Shown here one piece after another: positions 35,294-47,120 of a stretch of DNA of 64,000 bases. The notes beneath the pieces were generated by a model, which was not told where the DNA came from, searched no databases, and saw only the letters and a list, made by a program, of their open reading frames with translations. Made by a program: the position numbers and the translations under genes. This stretch comes from Calliopum simillimum (Eukaryota > Arthropoda > Insecta > Diptera > Lauxaniidae): the NCBI GenBank assembly GCA_951812925.1, contig OX638371.1, positions 43,994,101 to 44,058,100 of the forward strand, written 5' to 3'. How positions within the stretch are numbered: the first letter of the stretch is position 1; each line of letters begins with the position of its first letter.

Positions 35294-37395
35294 CACCACT
35301 TCTCTGGATAATAGCTTTAAACCCCTATTAAAAAAATTACAAAGCATGGGCACTAAAGTTGTTGCCTATGCTGATGATCTTGTTTTAATGGTAAATGGGA
35401 AATATCCGAATGTATGAAGTGAGCTTCTGGAGACCTCGCAAGAATCTTTAAGCACAAAGGCCTTTGTATAAATCCATCAAAAACCCAAGTTATACTTTTC
35501 AAAAGAAAATATAAAATACCAACTTTCAGGTGCATTCGTACAATGGAATCACCATAAATTTACCGAAAACTGCAAAGTTTCTAGGGGTGATTTTAGATCA
35601 CAAACTACATTAGAAAGAAAACATTGAAGAACGCATAGCAAAAGCTTATAATGCCTTCTACGCTTGCAAAGTCATTTTTGGTCGCACTTGGGGCCTAGAA
35701 CCTAAGGTGACACACTGGATATACTGCTCTGTCGTTAGACCTATATTGTTATATGGAGTATTTGTCTGGTGGAACGCACTCGAAAATAAATCTCTCTTAA
35801 AACCATTAGAAAGAATTCAACGACTTATGTGCTTGACCATTACGGGTGCTCTAAAAACTACATCAGCAGAATCATTAAATGCAATACTTAACATGCATCC
35901 TATTGACTTACATGCGAAAGGAACAGTCTTTAAAACAGCGCTCCGAATGAAAGAAGTTGAGGGTTTCAGCTTCAGAGAATTGGGACACAGCAAACTAAGC
36001 TCTGTTTGTAAAAAGTCGACTGACTACTGTAAACCAACACTGCATCTTGATAGCAAGTTCTCTGTTAACATAGAATCGATAAATTCCTGGGTTAACCGAG
36101 TCTCAGACACATCGAATTCTATTAATAATTACACGGACGGCTGCTGCGGTTTTCATTCCCACCTATAATACAACATTAAAGTATAAATTGCCACAATACT
36201 GTAGCATCTTTCAAGCTGAGTTGGAGGCGATTAGTATGGCGACGGAACATGTAATAGCGAGCAGTGGCGACGATTGGTTAAATTTTTATGTTGACATTCA
36301 AGCTGCCCTGAAGTCCATTACAAACTATATATTATAATTAAATCCAAGTCAATCCTTCGATGCTACAATCTACTTCAACATGCCTGAACCTGGTCACCAA
36401 GGTATAGAGGGCAACGAAATTGCTGATGAACAGGCAAAGGCAGGTGTGCTACTCGATGGTGAACCGTTAATCGTATCACTTCCCTTACAGCAACATAATG
36501 TTATATATCAGAAATCGCTTTACTGTGAGGCTAACCTAAAATGAATCAACTCAAATACTAGCAAAATAACCAAAAATTTTTGGTCAACTTTCTGTAAAGA
36601 TAAAACCGACTACCTTCTCTCTTTATCTCGTAAAACAAGTGGAACTGTTGTAGGAGCCATCACTGAACACTCTTATTGGTTATTATGCTCATAGAATAGG
36701 CATTATAGCAGATAGTAGGAGTCAGTGGTGTGATGAAGACGAAGAGGAGAATTTGGAACATCTACTGTGTTTTTGTCCAGCGCTTTGCAAAACCAGATTT
36801 AAAACCCTTGGACAAATGTTTTTCAACAATCTTGAAGAACTTTCAGATACTGGTCTAAAACCAATAAAAAACTTCGCAATGGCTTCTAAAGCCTTCACGC
36901 TCAAGCCTGTAGAGGGCTGAAACCCCATTATTACATCTAATTAACTACATCTACGTGACTCAACGTCCGGGATGATGTGGTATCACTATGGACCTTTTTA
37001 GTCTATGTGTGGCTAATTTGCCGCCGCTTAAACCTAACCTAACCTGACCGCGCTGCAAAATGTTTCTGATTTTAAATAAAAAAAAAATAAAATTTTAAAA
37101 AAAGTCATCAAAATCGGAGCTGTTCTTGAGGACTTCCTCATTTTGCCTGTTTTTTGGCTTCATTGACTCCACTAATTTTTGTTTTCGGAATAATTGCTTT
37201 AAAGTGGAAAGTTTAGCCTTTGTATGTCTCGGAAAATGTTGAATTTCGATGCTTCATAAAATTTTGTTTTAACTATAACAGACGGACAGCCAGCGCTTAA
37301 AAAATTGTTTGCGTTTCTAAAAGCTGGTTTTGTGTTAGTTGTGTACACCATAAACTGTCAGTCAGTCAAGCGAACTGTAGAACAGGCGGCTGATA

Positions 37396-38119
37396 CGTGG
37401 AGTACTGTTTATATTTCGGGAACTGGCAACACTAATGTCAATAGCCAAAATCTGATAACACTTAATAAAGTTTGACATTTTTTAGCATAAACGTACTCAC
37501 AACTTTTTGATGTGCAAGTGCTATTTATTTTGTTTACAGTGAGTTAAAATCAATTTTTCCATTGATAATTTAAGCGATTGATAAATTATGGGGTTTCCAA
37601 CGAGAACAAACGTTTTTTACAACTAAACGTTCATGCAAAATCAAATGTATTGAAGTGGAACTAATGTGCAAGGATGCCTCTATCCCACTATATGTCACAT
37701 GACGATCTCTCATTATCAGTTCATGCACTTTATCGATGTTTTGTGGCACAAAAACCGATTTTGGACGACCTTCACGGAATTCGTCGGCGGCCGAACTACG
37801 ACCACGATTGAATTCACTATACCAGCCATATACTGTGGTTTTTGATGGTACTTTATCGCCAAGATCTGAGTTCATCGACATATTCTTGTTGAGATAATCT
37901 ACGTCGAAAGATGTGAAAAATAATCCAACCTTCTTTTGGAATTTTCGTTTTTTGGCCAAATTAATTTTCTTAACTCACTGTAAACAACAAATAGCACTGT
38001 GCATCAAAACGTTGTAAGTACTCTTATGCTAAAAAATGTCAAACTTTATTCTGGTTTTGCCAGATTTTAGCTATTGACATTAGTGTGGCCAGTTCCCGAA
38101 ACATAAATAGTGCCCTACC
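37396..38119 (-). mobile_element. mariner deletion derivative, 724 bp
   Basis: TA lies at 37394-37395 and 38120-38121. Inverted ends of about 170 bp (tatttcgggaactggc and mirror) flank a fragment of transposase. It lacks the catalytic domain, so any movement would have needed an enzyme supplied elsewhere. Confidence 0.8.
37570..37959 (-). pseudogene. mariner transposase N-terminal half
   Basis: It contains the DNA-binding region: SKTTVYGWYSEFNRGRSS, DEFREGRPKS, IMRDRHVTYSGIEASL and CSRWKPHNLSIA. The last block normally lies just before the catalytic domain, but the reading frame stops within a few residues and the first, second and third catalytic D are all missing. This is an internal deletion product, different in sequence from the mariner at 12007. 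Confidence 0.82.
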
Positions 38120-38159
38120 TATATGGTCTCAGGCATGTCATGATTTCGATGGTAATGAA

Positions 38160-38385
38160 ATGTGTTTCTAAAGGCTGAAAATTGTTATACAGATTGTATA
38201 ATGCATATAAATAACAGTTATGTCAGTCAGTCAGTTAAATGTTAGAACGGAGCTGGTCAATCAGCCCCAATGTATGCACAATAAATGAATCAAGTGAAAT
38301 TCATTTCTAAATCTTGAAATTTTTTAGTGGTACTTAATTGTATATTAACCACAAATAAAATAGTCAGTCAACAAAAAAAATTTTT
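38160..38385 (+). repeat. LTR-like repeat, copy A
   Basis: It runs from gtcagtcagtcagttaaatg through aatcagccccaatgtatgc and aataaatgaatcaagtg to taccacaaataaaatagtc-like sequence. A second copy on the opposite strand is at 46850-50440. The aataaa near its middle and the compact size suggest a solo LTR or LTR fragment, but no internal retroviral-type gene is present and ends were not defined. Confidence 0.35.
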
Positions 38386-39089
38386 ATTTCATTTTTATAT
38401 CAGGGTATTTCCATGGTGTCGCACTTGACCGTCAACACATTTGAGGTGAATAAAGTCAAAATAAAAATCCTTAATTAGCTCTATAATTCTAGCTTAGTTT
38501 GATTTTGGACAATTTTCCGTATTCAAGATAGTTGCAAAAAACTCAGGCGGTCGCAGGGGACAAAAACAAAAGTGGCTTTCGTGGCCAACAATTCAAACGA
38601 CGATTTTAGGGAAACCTGAGGCAACATTTCAATGCGGCTAATTTTAGAATGCTGTGCATTGATGTCTCTAAATTATTTATGCTTTTTTTTATTTAATTTT
38701 AATCAGGGTCGCACGGGACAATTTTTTCCACCATACAAATTTTAAATTGAATATCCTTCAAAAAACCAGGATTTCCTAGTGAATGTTGGTTCACCTTATC
38801 TTGTTAAGTTGACGTGGAATCATCAATTTTTCCAAAGGATGTCATTTGTCACTATCCATTTTACATGTGGACCAAATTTCATAAATCGTGAATATTTTTT
38901 AGGGGCGTGCCATCGCCATATTTATTATATATTATATTGATTATATTAAATTGAGATTTTTACTGTTTAAAGTCAATTATGAGATGATCTTTGCAGTGGT
39001 GTCACTTAAAAAAATTTAAAACACATTTTTTGACCTATTTGTCTTTTTTCTTTCCTTATAATTTTTATTATTATTTGAAGACTCTAAAA
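38386..39089. other. No gene recognised
   Basis: AT-rich sequence without a convincing ORF. Includes gtcgcacttgaccgtc and gtcgcacgggacaatt (38420 and 38710), which may be diverged copies of one motif. Confidence 0.3.
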
Positions 39090-39134
39090 GATGTTCCGTA
39101 CAGCCTCTTTCATGCTCCTCTATTTCCAAGTCCT

Positions 39135-40307
39135 CTAAGCAGAGTCTACAGGAATCATCTTCAGCCAAACCTCTTTTCTGCTGAGGTTTAAAACAGCTTC
39201 TGCCTTAACAAATTTTTTGTTGATTGATAACCTCTTCGTTTGTCGTGTGTCTTCTTGGGCTCTCCAGTGTTCGGAGGGGCTTTTCTCTTCGCATTCCCGA
39301 ATTAAGTAGTTTTCAAAACTGTTGTTCACTCCGCAGAAGGGTTCTGGGCCTATGAAAGTATTGAGTGCGCCTCTCTTGGCCAAGCAATCTGCCCTTTCAT
39401 TGTCTTCATGCCCTTCGTGCAGTGGTATCCAGACGAGAAACGCCAATCCCCTTGGATAGGGGTTAGAGAACTTCAAAACACTCACAAACAAGCTTTGAGA
39501 GCATTCAAAAAGCCATTTATGATTTAAGAGTCGCGTGACTGTCGAATAAATGTATATGTCGGTGCCGCAAGTGCCCTTCCTTAGGCATTCTCTGGCGCAC
39601 AACTCTAAAGCGAGGACCTCCGGCTGAAAAATGGAAGCAGTTTTTCCCATTGCACCATTTTTTTTTGGAGTCTTGGACCCACGACTCCAGCTCCTGCGCT
39701 TCCATTTTGAACCCATCAGTGCCCCTCCTTAGGCATTCTCTGGCGCACAACTCTAAAGCGAGGGCCTCCGGCTGAAAAATGGAAGCAGTTTTTCCCATTG
39801 CACCATTTTTTTTGGAGTCTTGGACCCACGACTCTAGCTCCTGCGCTTCCATTTTGGACCCATCAGTGAACCATAGCTGTGAGTCCTGTTTTACATTTAT
39901 ATCCTTCCTCCTCTAATCGGTGCGGCCATTGCTGACCACTTTAAATTTTCTAGAGAAAACAAACTTTTTGCATAACTTATCGGAGATTGAAAGACATGGT
40001 GTGTCCCAGAACACATCCAGAATTTTGACATGTGCTATTAGATTGCCTTTTTAAAGTTTTTGTAAATGAGGTAGTCGAGGGCTGCACTGGGTTCTCCTTT
40101 CTTAACCATAATGTAAGGAGGAGTAAGTCCCGTAAGCATGCCTAGAGTTACTGTCGGGTACGCCTTTAGTGCCCCTGTGATACCCAAGTAGGCTTTTTTG
40201 AAGATCCTGTTTAGTTCCTTCTGAGCGCTTACTTGGTCTACCTTTGGCAACCATGCAGCATAAGTAATCAGTACCTGGAAACCGACCGATCCCAGCTCGG
40301 TATACAA
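39135..40307 (-). pseudogene. LOA-like RT thumb and RNase H, with a tandem duplication
   Basis: The thumb region shows LGSVGFQVLITYAAWLPKVD and AYLGITGALKAYPTV. The RNase H region shows ALELCARECLRKGT and HEGHEDNERADCLAKRGA, then a C-terminal cysteine-rich end near 39100. A 144-bp unit (39577-39720) is repeated next door (39721-39864), doubling part of the RNase H sequence (QELESWVQDSKKNGAMGK appears twice). Confidence 0.72.
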
Positions 40308-40310
40308 TAT

Positions 40311-42480
40311 AGTCTAGTCATTTCGAGTTGCTGTTTTTTGCTAACAGCTTTCTTATGTTGTCGCTAAATATTTTCAAATATGGGAAATGTGGCTAAAAAT
40401 TTTCAAATATGGGAATGGCATCGGAAAAAATAAAAATATTTAAACTCCAAAAATTGAATCAAAATTTTCAGTGGTTAAAAACTGGGCGTAGTGGTTAATC
40501 GACATCACCGATTTTTTGGGTATCACAAGTTACTGATAAGCAGTACCTACCTACTATATTTTATCAAAATCTTGTACCATTTGCGAGAAATAACAGTTAA
40601 CGTGTTTTACTTGTATGGGAGGTTCCACGCTCACCGTCCACTTTCAGGTCAAAGGTGCCTTATAGGAAGAAGAATGTGCATAAAGTGAGCTATGCAGGTG
40701 TGACGAATTTCGATGTTTTTTGATTGAGATTTTCGAGCTATTTTCGAGCTTTTCAACAGTAATTTCGAGCTGTCTGGGAAATTTTCCATTTTCCGAAAAA
40801 GCGGAAAAATTGTTCAGCATAGCTAAGTTTATTTTTTCAGCCAGACGAATCTGCGTGAAAAGTAAGCGATGAAATCTTTTAACGTAGGAACTACGAGCTA
40901 ATTTTGAGCTAAAAGCATTTTCCGGAAAACTCCCAATTTTCCCGGAAAATCCCAAAAAACTTTTTTTATTGCTAACTTTATTTTTTTTAGCCAAACGAAT
41001 CCGCGGGAATAGTAAGCGATGAGTGAAGTGTTTTCCTTAAACTTCGCCGGAAAATTCCAAAAAATTAAAAAAAATTTTTTTTTTCCTATGTTATGTCAGC
41101 AAATTATTCGGATTATTTCCGAAAGTTTTTCGCGGATCAGCCTATAATATATCTAACACTTAGTTTGCTAGCCACAGTAATTTTACATAAGAGTAGGGAT
41201 AAGTGGGCGGCCTGCGGCCGCAGCTTAGGATTTAAAACTCCCAACAATCCAACACCGGCTTCGCGATGCATCAGTCGGTAATATGTCCAATAATTTGCGG
41301 ACATAGCACCAATTTACGAAATGGGGAATATGTTTGTGGCGATTATGTCATGGCACCGCCATAAAAAAAGGTTTTTTTGGGATTTTCCGGAAAACACTTT
41401 TCGTTTTTGATGAGCTCGAATCTAGCTCCAAATTCGTGTGTCAAATGATATGATCGCCAAATATTCTCATGGGTTCGTCTGGCTGAAAAAATAAAGCAAG
41501 TCCTTAAAAAATTTTGTGGGATTTTCCGGGGAAATTTAAGGAAAACACTCGAAAGTAGCTCGAAATTCTTGCGTTAAAGATTTCATCGCTTACTATTCCC
41601 GCGGATTCGTCTGGCTGAAAAAAATAAAGTTAGCGATAAAAAAAGTTTTTTTGGGATTTTCCGGGAAAATTGGGAGTTTTCCGGAAACTGCTTTTAGCTC
41701 AAAATAAGCTCGAAAGTAGCTCGAAATTCCTGCGTTGAAAGATTTCATCGCTAACTCTTCCAGCGGATTCGTCTGGATGAAAAAATAAACTTAGCTATGC
41801 AGAACAATTTTTCCGCTTTTCCGGAAAATTTCCCAGACAGCTCGAAATTACTGTTGATAAGCTCGAAAATAGCTCGAAATTCCCAACCAAAAAACATCGA
41901 AATTCGTCACAACTGCGTAGCTCACTTTGTGGTCCTGGAAGAAGACCTCCACACTTATTTTGAAAAAGATTGCTTTAGTAGTTTTCTTTTTATAGAGTAT
42001 TATGTTTTTGTGAGCGGTGCCACGCCCTTCAACTAGTTTTTCCAATGTAACGGCATGTTACACATTTATTCTTGTCTCAAGGGGTAAAATCTCCTAAATT
42101 TTTATTAAAATTGTTGGAGCCGTTTTCGAGTTATATTGAAATAAAATTTTTAATGGTTAAAAAGTGGGCGTGGCACTTCCTCGATTTGTTTAAAGGCATT
42201 GACAAGCAGTTCAACGCCTACCAAATTTCATCAAAATAGTTTGAGTGTTTTGCGAGATATGACCAGATTAAATTTAAAATGCCACGCCCCCCGGTGAGCA
42301 TTTACAAAGTCAAGGCCAAGCACATTCTTCATTTCATGCTAATATCTATCATTATCCCAAGTTTTATTAAAACCGCTTTAGCTGTTTTCGAGATAAAGTT
42401 TGGCCACAGACAAACATAAGTACGTACAATTTTAGACGTATAAGAAGAGAAGATTCGTACGGTGATAGTTTTATACGTAT
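40311..42480. repeat. 2.2 kb composite repeat block inside the LOA-like element
   Basis: The outer parts (40490-40690, 41990-42400) are GGCGTGGCAC-family sequence. Inside is an inverted repeat (about 40680-41060 against 41360-41930) made of ttttccgggaaaat and agctcgaaattc blocks. Its loop (41090-41345) is a fragment of the ggacataatcccc family seen at 25071-25605. No credible gene. Confidence 0.6.
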
Positions 42481-43260
42481 AAGACCATGCCATAATTTTG
42501 GCCTTAGTCCCCATGTTTTACCACACAGCCTTTGGCAAGCATATGTTATCCTTAAGTCTTTATTTGTTATGTATGAAAGATGACTGTTCCAAATTAGGCT
42601 TTTATCTAGGATTATTCCATAATATTTCATCTCCTCGGAAACCGTTAGCAGCGTTTCCTTTAAGCTTAAAGCTTCCAGGTTAAGCTTTCTAATCCGCGTA
42701 ATTGGCACCAGTGCGGTAGAGCTAAGTTGAGAGCTAGTTACATTAGTCTTTCTGTACCCGCTGCATAGATGTTCTTAAGCATGTTAAGGACCCAATCAAT
42801 GATCATTTCGGGTATTCCCTTTCTAATCAATGCTAATTTAATTGACTTAAATGACGTGTTGTCAAAGGCTCCCTATATGTCAATAGATGAACAGAGGGCT
42901 ACTTCCTTGTCCTCCGAATCCTTCTCGATTTTGGTCGTGAGGTGAAGCCACAAGGTACACTCCTCTGAGAAACTGATCCAAAATTTTCTCCATTGTTTTG
43001 AGAAAAAATGGGGTTAGAATTATAGGCTGATACGCTATGGGCGTGTGCTCCGCTTTTTTCCTACTTTAGGAATGAAAGCAACTCGGGCTTAAGTTCAATC
43101 TTCAGGCATTATTCCTAATTCTAGGCTTAGTCTGAAGATATTAGTTAGAATAGGTGCCAATACCTTTCTGCAATAGACAAGGTTGAATATTGTCTGTCCC
43201 AGGAGATTAGAATGGGTTAAAAGTGGAGGCTACCCATTTAACTTTGTCAATGGTTACAGG
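42367..43260 (-). pseudogene. LOA-like reverse transcriptase with the palm deleted
   Basis: The minus strand shows LTPFFLKTMEKILDQFLR (near 43000), then VTKIEKDSEDKEVALCSS and GAFDNTSFKSIKLALIRKG, then NMLKNIYAAG. It jumps straight to RKTNVTSSQLSSTALVP and GIILDKSLIWNSHLSYI. The stretch that should contain the GTPQGG and YADD boxes is missing, so this copy lost its catalytic site through an internal deletion near 42760. Confidence 0.65.
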
Positions 43261-44230
43261 CTAAGGAGAGGCTCCGTCTGGTTGCCAACTGGAATTTGGT
43301 ATCCCTGATTGGTTCCCAAGACTCTTCGAACCTACACAGCCTGGGAAGTGTGTGTCCAGTAGTAGCTCTCCAGTTTCCTCTAGGATTTCCGTATAATCTC
43401 CATTTGCCTTTTTAAGTGTTGAAAGGCCGTTTGAGTGGTCTTTTGTAAAGGTCTTTTGGAGTCTTGTAGCTGTTGGGAGTGTCTCAATCCCCTCACAGTA
43501 CTGTCTCCATAGTGCTCTTTTTGACCTTCTCAACTCCTTTTTATAGTCTGTTAGGACAATTCTATATGTTGCCAAATCCCAATTGGATTTAGCCCTATTA
43601 AAGAGTTGGCGAGCTATCAGCCGCAACTTATCAAACTCCCCGCTGTACCAGGGCACGTTACGAGAACGTCTTTAATTTTTGGTGTGCAGCTTTTCTCGAA
43701 AGCATCAATAATAATAGTTGTAATTGAGTTAACTTCACGATCTAGTTCTTGTGAGTTAGTTATTTTCCCACACAGGCATTCAGTATCTCTAAATGGAATG
43801 TATAAAGAGACCAGTTGGTTCTTTTAACATCTCTAACTGCAAAGGAGTCTTCTGTATCAACCCTCAGATCAAGCCAATGTAACGATGATCCGATTAGGAG
43901 ATCTCATCCAGCACTCTCCAGTTAGAGATGTTATTAACGACATTCACAAATGTGGGTTCATTCCCCCTGTTCGCTACCACAGTAATGAAATCAAAGATGG
44001 ACTCACCTCTCTTGTTTTTATCCGTGCTGCTCGATACCGTGTGGCGGCGTTGGCGTCACAGCACACCACCCACTGGAGGTTCTTGCTGTGGCAGTATTCC
44101 GTGAGGTGCCTGAGCTTGTTGGACACCGCCTCCTCCGAGTCGCTCGGGAGATTGAAGAAGCCAGGACTAAGTTTTTTCTCCCTCTGGCACTGGGAACTTC
44201 CAGCAGATCCCTTTGGATGAGCTCTGAAAT
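43261..44230 (-). pseudogene. LOA-like endonuclease C-terminal part and linker
   Basis: Across frames the minus strand gives LPSDSEEAVSNKLRHL, QWVVCCDANA, DKNKRGESIFDFI, ANRGNEPTFVNVVNN and NWRVLDEIS, the second half of an apurinic-type endonuclease. The linker MPWYSGEFDKLRLIARQLFN follows (from 43656). Frame changes occur near 44050 and 43880. Confidence 0.7.
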
Positions 44231-44992
44231 GGGAAGAAATTTAAAATTTTTATTAATTAAGATAGCCGCCCGCGGACGGTCGACTTTCTTGTTTTTTTCG
44301 TATAGTATAATATAAAAAAATTTTAAAATAACATGTGTACAGGTTGAGCGGGAATCGGTAGAACACAGGAAAACGTAAAATTCCTGGGACTATTCTGAAC
44401 GACTTCTTAGTTCCATTTTTATATGGTATAAGTTCGGAACCCCTTGATGGATTTCAATACTATTCGTGTCATATAAAGGTATAATTGGCTACAAAATTGG
44501 TGCACAAAAATTTTAAATCCGAGTCATGAACCATGTAACGATTTTTCGAAAATAACATCGTCTTGTTTCATGACGGCATGATATGATTCAATTTACTTGA
44601 TTCAGTATTAATCTTAACAGATATTTACACAGAATTGAATTAAGAATATATGTTAAAACATTAAGAAAAATAAAAAGATACAAACATTACAATAAGCAAA
44701 ATTCTTTACTTTTAGCAAGCTTACCATCACTAATTTAAGCTAACAAAATGTATTTTTACATATTTCAAAAATTCAGTTTGTTGTCTTCATTTTGTATTAT
44801 GACCACTTTTTCCCATATAATTAATGGTTTCTGAAATAGATGCGTTACAGCAAAAAGTGTTTTCCCAAACTATGAAACTTCAATATCTCTGTTAATTTTG
44901 ACCAAAACGAAAAATCAAAATATATGTACTCTATCATTTTTAACAGAGAAACATTAAAAAATTGTAAAATCAAAATCAATTTTTGACGAATA
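44231..44992. other. No feature recognised
   Basis: AT-rich sequence between the LOA-like element and the small ORF at 44993. No open frame or repeat that I can place. Confidence 0.3.
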
Positions 44993-45217
44993 ATGACCCA
45001 ATCTGAAACTCAATCGGAAACCGACGATTTCAATATTTCTGATGAAAAGCAGCTGGAGGCTCAAAAGCAAGCCCGAAAGTTATATAAAGGTTTTCTGACT
45101 AAATTTGACTATAGCGAAATGGACGATGAAACACATGTTAAGGCAGATTTCAAACAGCAACCGGGACACGAATTTGTCCTCCTGCGCGGCGGACAGACAG
45201 ATGCAGAGCAAAATTAG
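44993..45217 (+). CDS. Unknown 74-codon ORF
   Basis: It opens MTQSETQSETDDFNISDEKQ and ends LLRGGQTDAEQN. The composition is acidic and glutamine-rich with a helical-looking middle (EAQKQARKLYKGF). It has higher GC than the flanks and looks like real protein rather than translated repeat. I do not recognise it. It could be an exon, a retrocopy of a host gene or a small gene; no splice signals decide the matter, and no neighbour suggests a role. Confidence 0.35.
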   Translation: MTQSETQSETDDFNISDEKQLEAQKQARKLYKGFLTKFDYSEMDDETHVKADFKQQPGHEFVLLRGGQTDAEQN

Positions 45218-46690
45218 AGCAAAGGAAATCACAAAATTTCCTAAGCATTATATGGTCTGCCAGGCCATATCCACCTGCACTCTGAGAAGAAGTTTTTTTT
45301 GTAACACCGCGAAATTTGGGAGGTTTAGCGGAACTTTATTAAATTTTTGAAATACATAAAACGCATCAGATTATTCGTTATTTCGGTAGCTTAATATCCC
45401 ACCTCAAAAACGTCATACTCAGTTTGGTGAATAACCCTGCAAAACAACTGAAAAATGCACCTGAAACTTGCATTACTTATTCATTTTTTAATAAAATTAT
45501 TACTTATTGGCATTCAAATAATTGCAGAATCTTTTCTTACTCGCGTGTGATTTGTTTGTGAAAATTGTGCTTTTTAAGAAGTTCATAAGATTTACATTTT
45601 CAAATTCATTGGATACTTTAAAAGGTGTTACCACAAATTGCCATTTTGAAACGTACAAAATTTGAAATGTACGTTTAATCTCTACTGGAAACACAAAACA
45701 TCTTCCGCGATATTTTGCGAACCTCGTTTAAACCAAACTTTTCCCAGAATGTCTTTGGAAATTTCATATAAAACCGAAATTTCATGAAAAACCGACATCG
45801 GACGCCTTCGTTGGTTTTGTTTTGGAAAAAATAGGCTCACCAACACTAACATCTGACACTCTCCATAGCTTTAAGGTAACTATTCGTACGCTAGTTTATA
45901 ATATACAAAATTTAGAAGCATTTCTGAATAAAAAAAACAGCAAATACCCCTTGTCTTACCCCCTTAATTTTTTATGGTGTTTTGATAAGAAAATGGTTAT
46001 ATCTATCAAGTTTCATAGCGATATCTGGTATGGGAGCAGAAATACAACGTTTTAAGCATTTCCATATATGGAGGGTATAATAACCCCTTGTCTGATCCCC
46101 CTTAATTTTTGCATGGTGTTTTACTAATTAAATATATACCCAAGTATTAAGTTTCATAACTATAACTGCTATATGTGCTGAGATATGAATTAAGTTCCAC
46201 TAGACTCTGAAAATTTCGCACAACGAATTCGAAAATTTTTATTGACGAGTGTCTTGAAAAAAGTTTTTTGCCATTTTTTAGTGGACACTAAGATACTGTA
46301 ATATTCTGCCCTGATTTAGCCACCTCTCATTACTCTTAAGCCACCAAAGAGTGGTACAAGAGCAAAAATTTATATTTTGTTTCAAAAAGGGCGAATCCAC
46401 TAACTCCTCAGAGCTTCGACCTTTTAAAAGATATTGGGCTTAAATGAAATTGGATCTTTGAAGGAGTAATAATACTGGAATAAAATTAAAAGATTTCAGA
46501 AATAAGTGTATAAGGTCGTACGGCACCCGCGACGAAGCAACTAGACAAATCTTAATAAAGGGCCTAAGAAAAAAGTACAATATTTTACAAAAAAAAAAAA
46601 AAAATATTTATTAATAGTTCCAAGGTTACTAATATTGGTTATACTACTCATTAAAAAAAAAAAAACAAAGTTTCAAATTTTTCTGGACCA
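45218..46690. other. No gene recognised
   Basis: AT-rich. It contains two related short blocks with ccccttgtcttacccccttaattttt (45947) and ccccttgtctgatccccc (46083), probably an old tandem repeat. No credible coding sequence. Confidence 0.35.
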
Positions 46691-46795
46691 GTCCTTAGTT
46701 AGAACAACAGAGTTCTATCTGCTACACATTTTGTATGTAGCTAGAACTCTGTTGTTCTGTTGTATGTTGTTAGAACTCTGTTGTTCTAAGGTCGC
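46690..46795. repeat. Short repeats of agaactctgttgttct
   Basis: agaacaacagagttct (46701) is followed by inverted copies at 46744-46760 and 46771-46787, forming a hairpin with a second direct copy. Function unknown. Confidence 0.5.
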
Positions 46796-47120
46796 GATAT
46801 AATAAAGATAAAAAATAAAATGAAAATTTTTTTTTTTTGGCTGACTGACGGAGGTTGTTCTACAATATGGTTGATTGACTATTTTATTTGTGGTTAATAT
46901 ACAATTAAGTACCACTAAAAAAATTTTAAAGTTTTAGAAATGATTATTATTATTATTTTCAGTTTATTAACATAATAAATCATGCAACAAATTTAAAAGT
47001 AGGCATTAATTACAAAGATTATCAGCCTAATAGATACAATAAAATATTTATTTAAAAACTAACATGAGTTTAGAACAGCAAGATTTTTTTTTTTTTTTTT
47101 TTTTATATATACATGTATAC

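Larger units (their letters stand above)
33427..36921 (+). pseudogene. LOA-like reverse transcriptase and RNase H
   Basis: The N-terminal RT block shows SAGPDNIFPAMF, RQAKVVFIPKGGK and AKDFRPTMERIIDCF (an internal part of the usual RPISLTSFLLKT block is lost). After the foldback the frame resumes ALHSVVKNIENS, LAAFLDIEGAFHNIS, CGTPQGGVL and VVAYADDLVLMVNG. RNase H pieces are NYTDGCC, FQAELEAISMA and HQGIEGNEIADEQAKAG. A cysteine-containing C-terminus (WCDEDEEENLEHLLCFCP) ends it. Several stops and shifts are present. RNase H with this RT type points to LOA/I-like elements. Confidence 0.82.
33387..37045 (+). mobile_element. LOA-like non-LTR retrotransposon, 5' truncated
   Basis: Flanked by gaccgcgct(c/g)caaa on both sides (about 33373-33386 and 37046-37059), a 14-bp target duplication in the GGCGTGGCAC repeat. 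The empty site is visible at 8320. The copy begins inside the reverse transcriptase region and includes RNase H and a 3' UTR ending cctaacctaacct. It is split by a 1164-bp foldback (33818-34981) and by a 53-bp insert (35241-35293). Confidence 0.85.
39090..44230 (-). mobile_element. LOA-like retrotransposon on the minus strand, decayed
   Basis: Reading from right to left there are endonuclease pieces, the linker, reverse transcriptase pieces and RNase H, in the usual LOA order. A 2.2 kb block of other repeats (40311-42480) splits the RT thumb between GLRPKLWHGLIR and YTELGSVGF. The 5' end near 44230 and 3' end near 39090 are not sharply defined. Many stops and shifts are present. Confidence 0.75.

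Noticed and set aside
37020..37045. A telomere or chromosome end
   Set aside because: Only about three 5-mer repeats, followed by a target duplication and ordinary repeat sequence.
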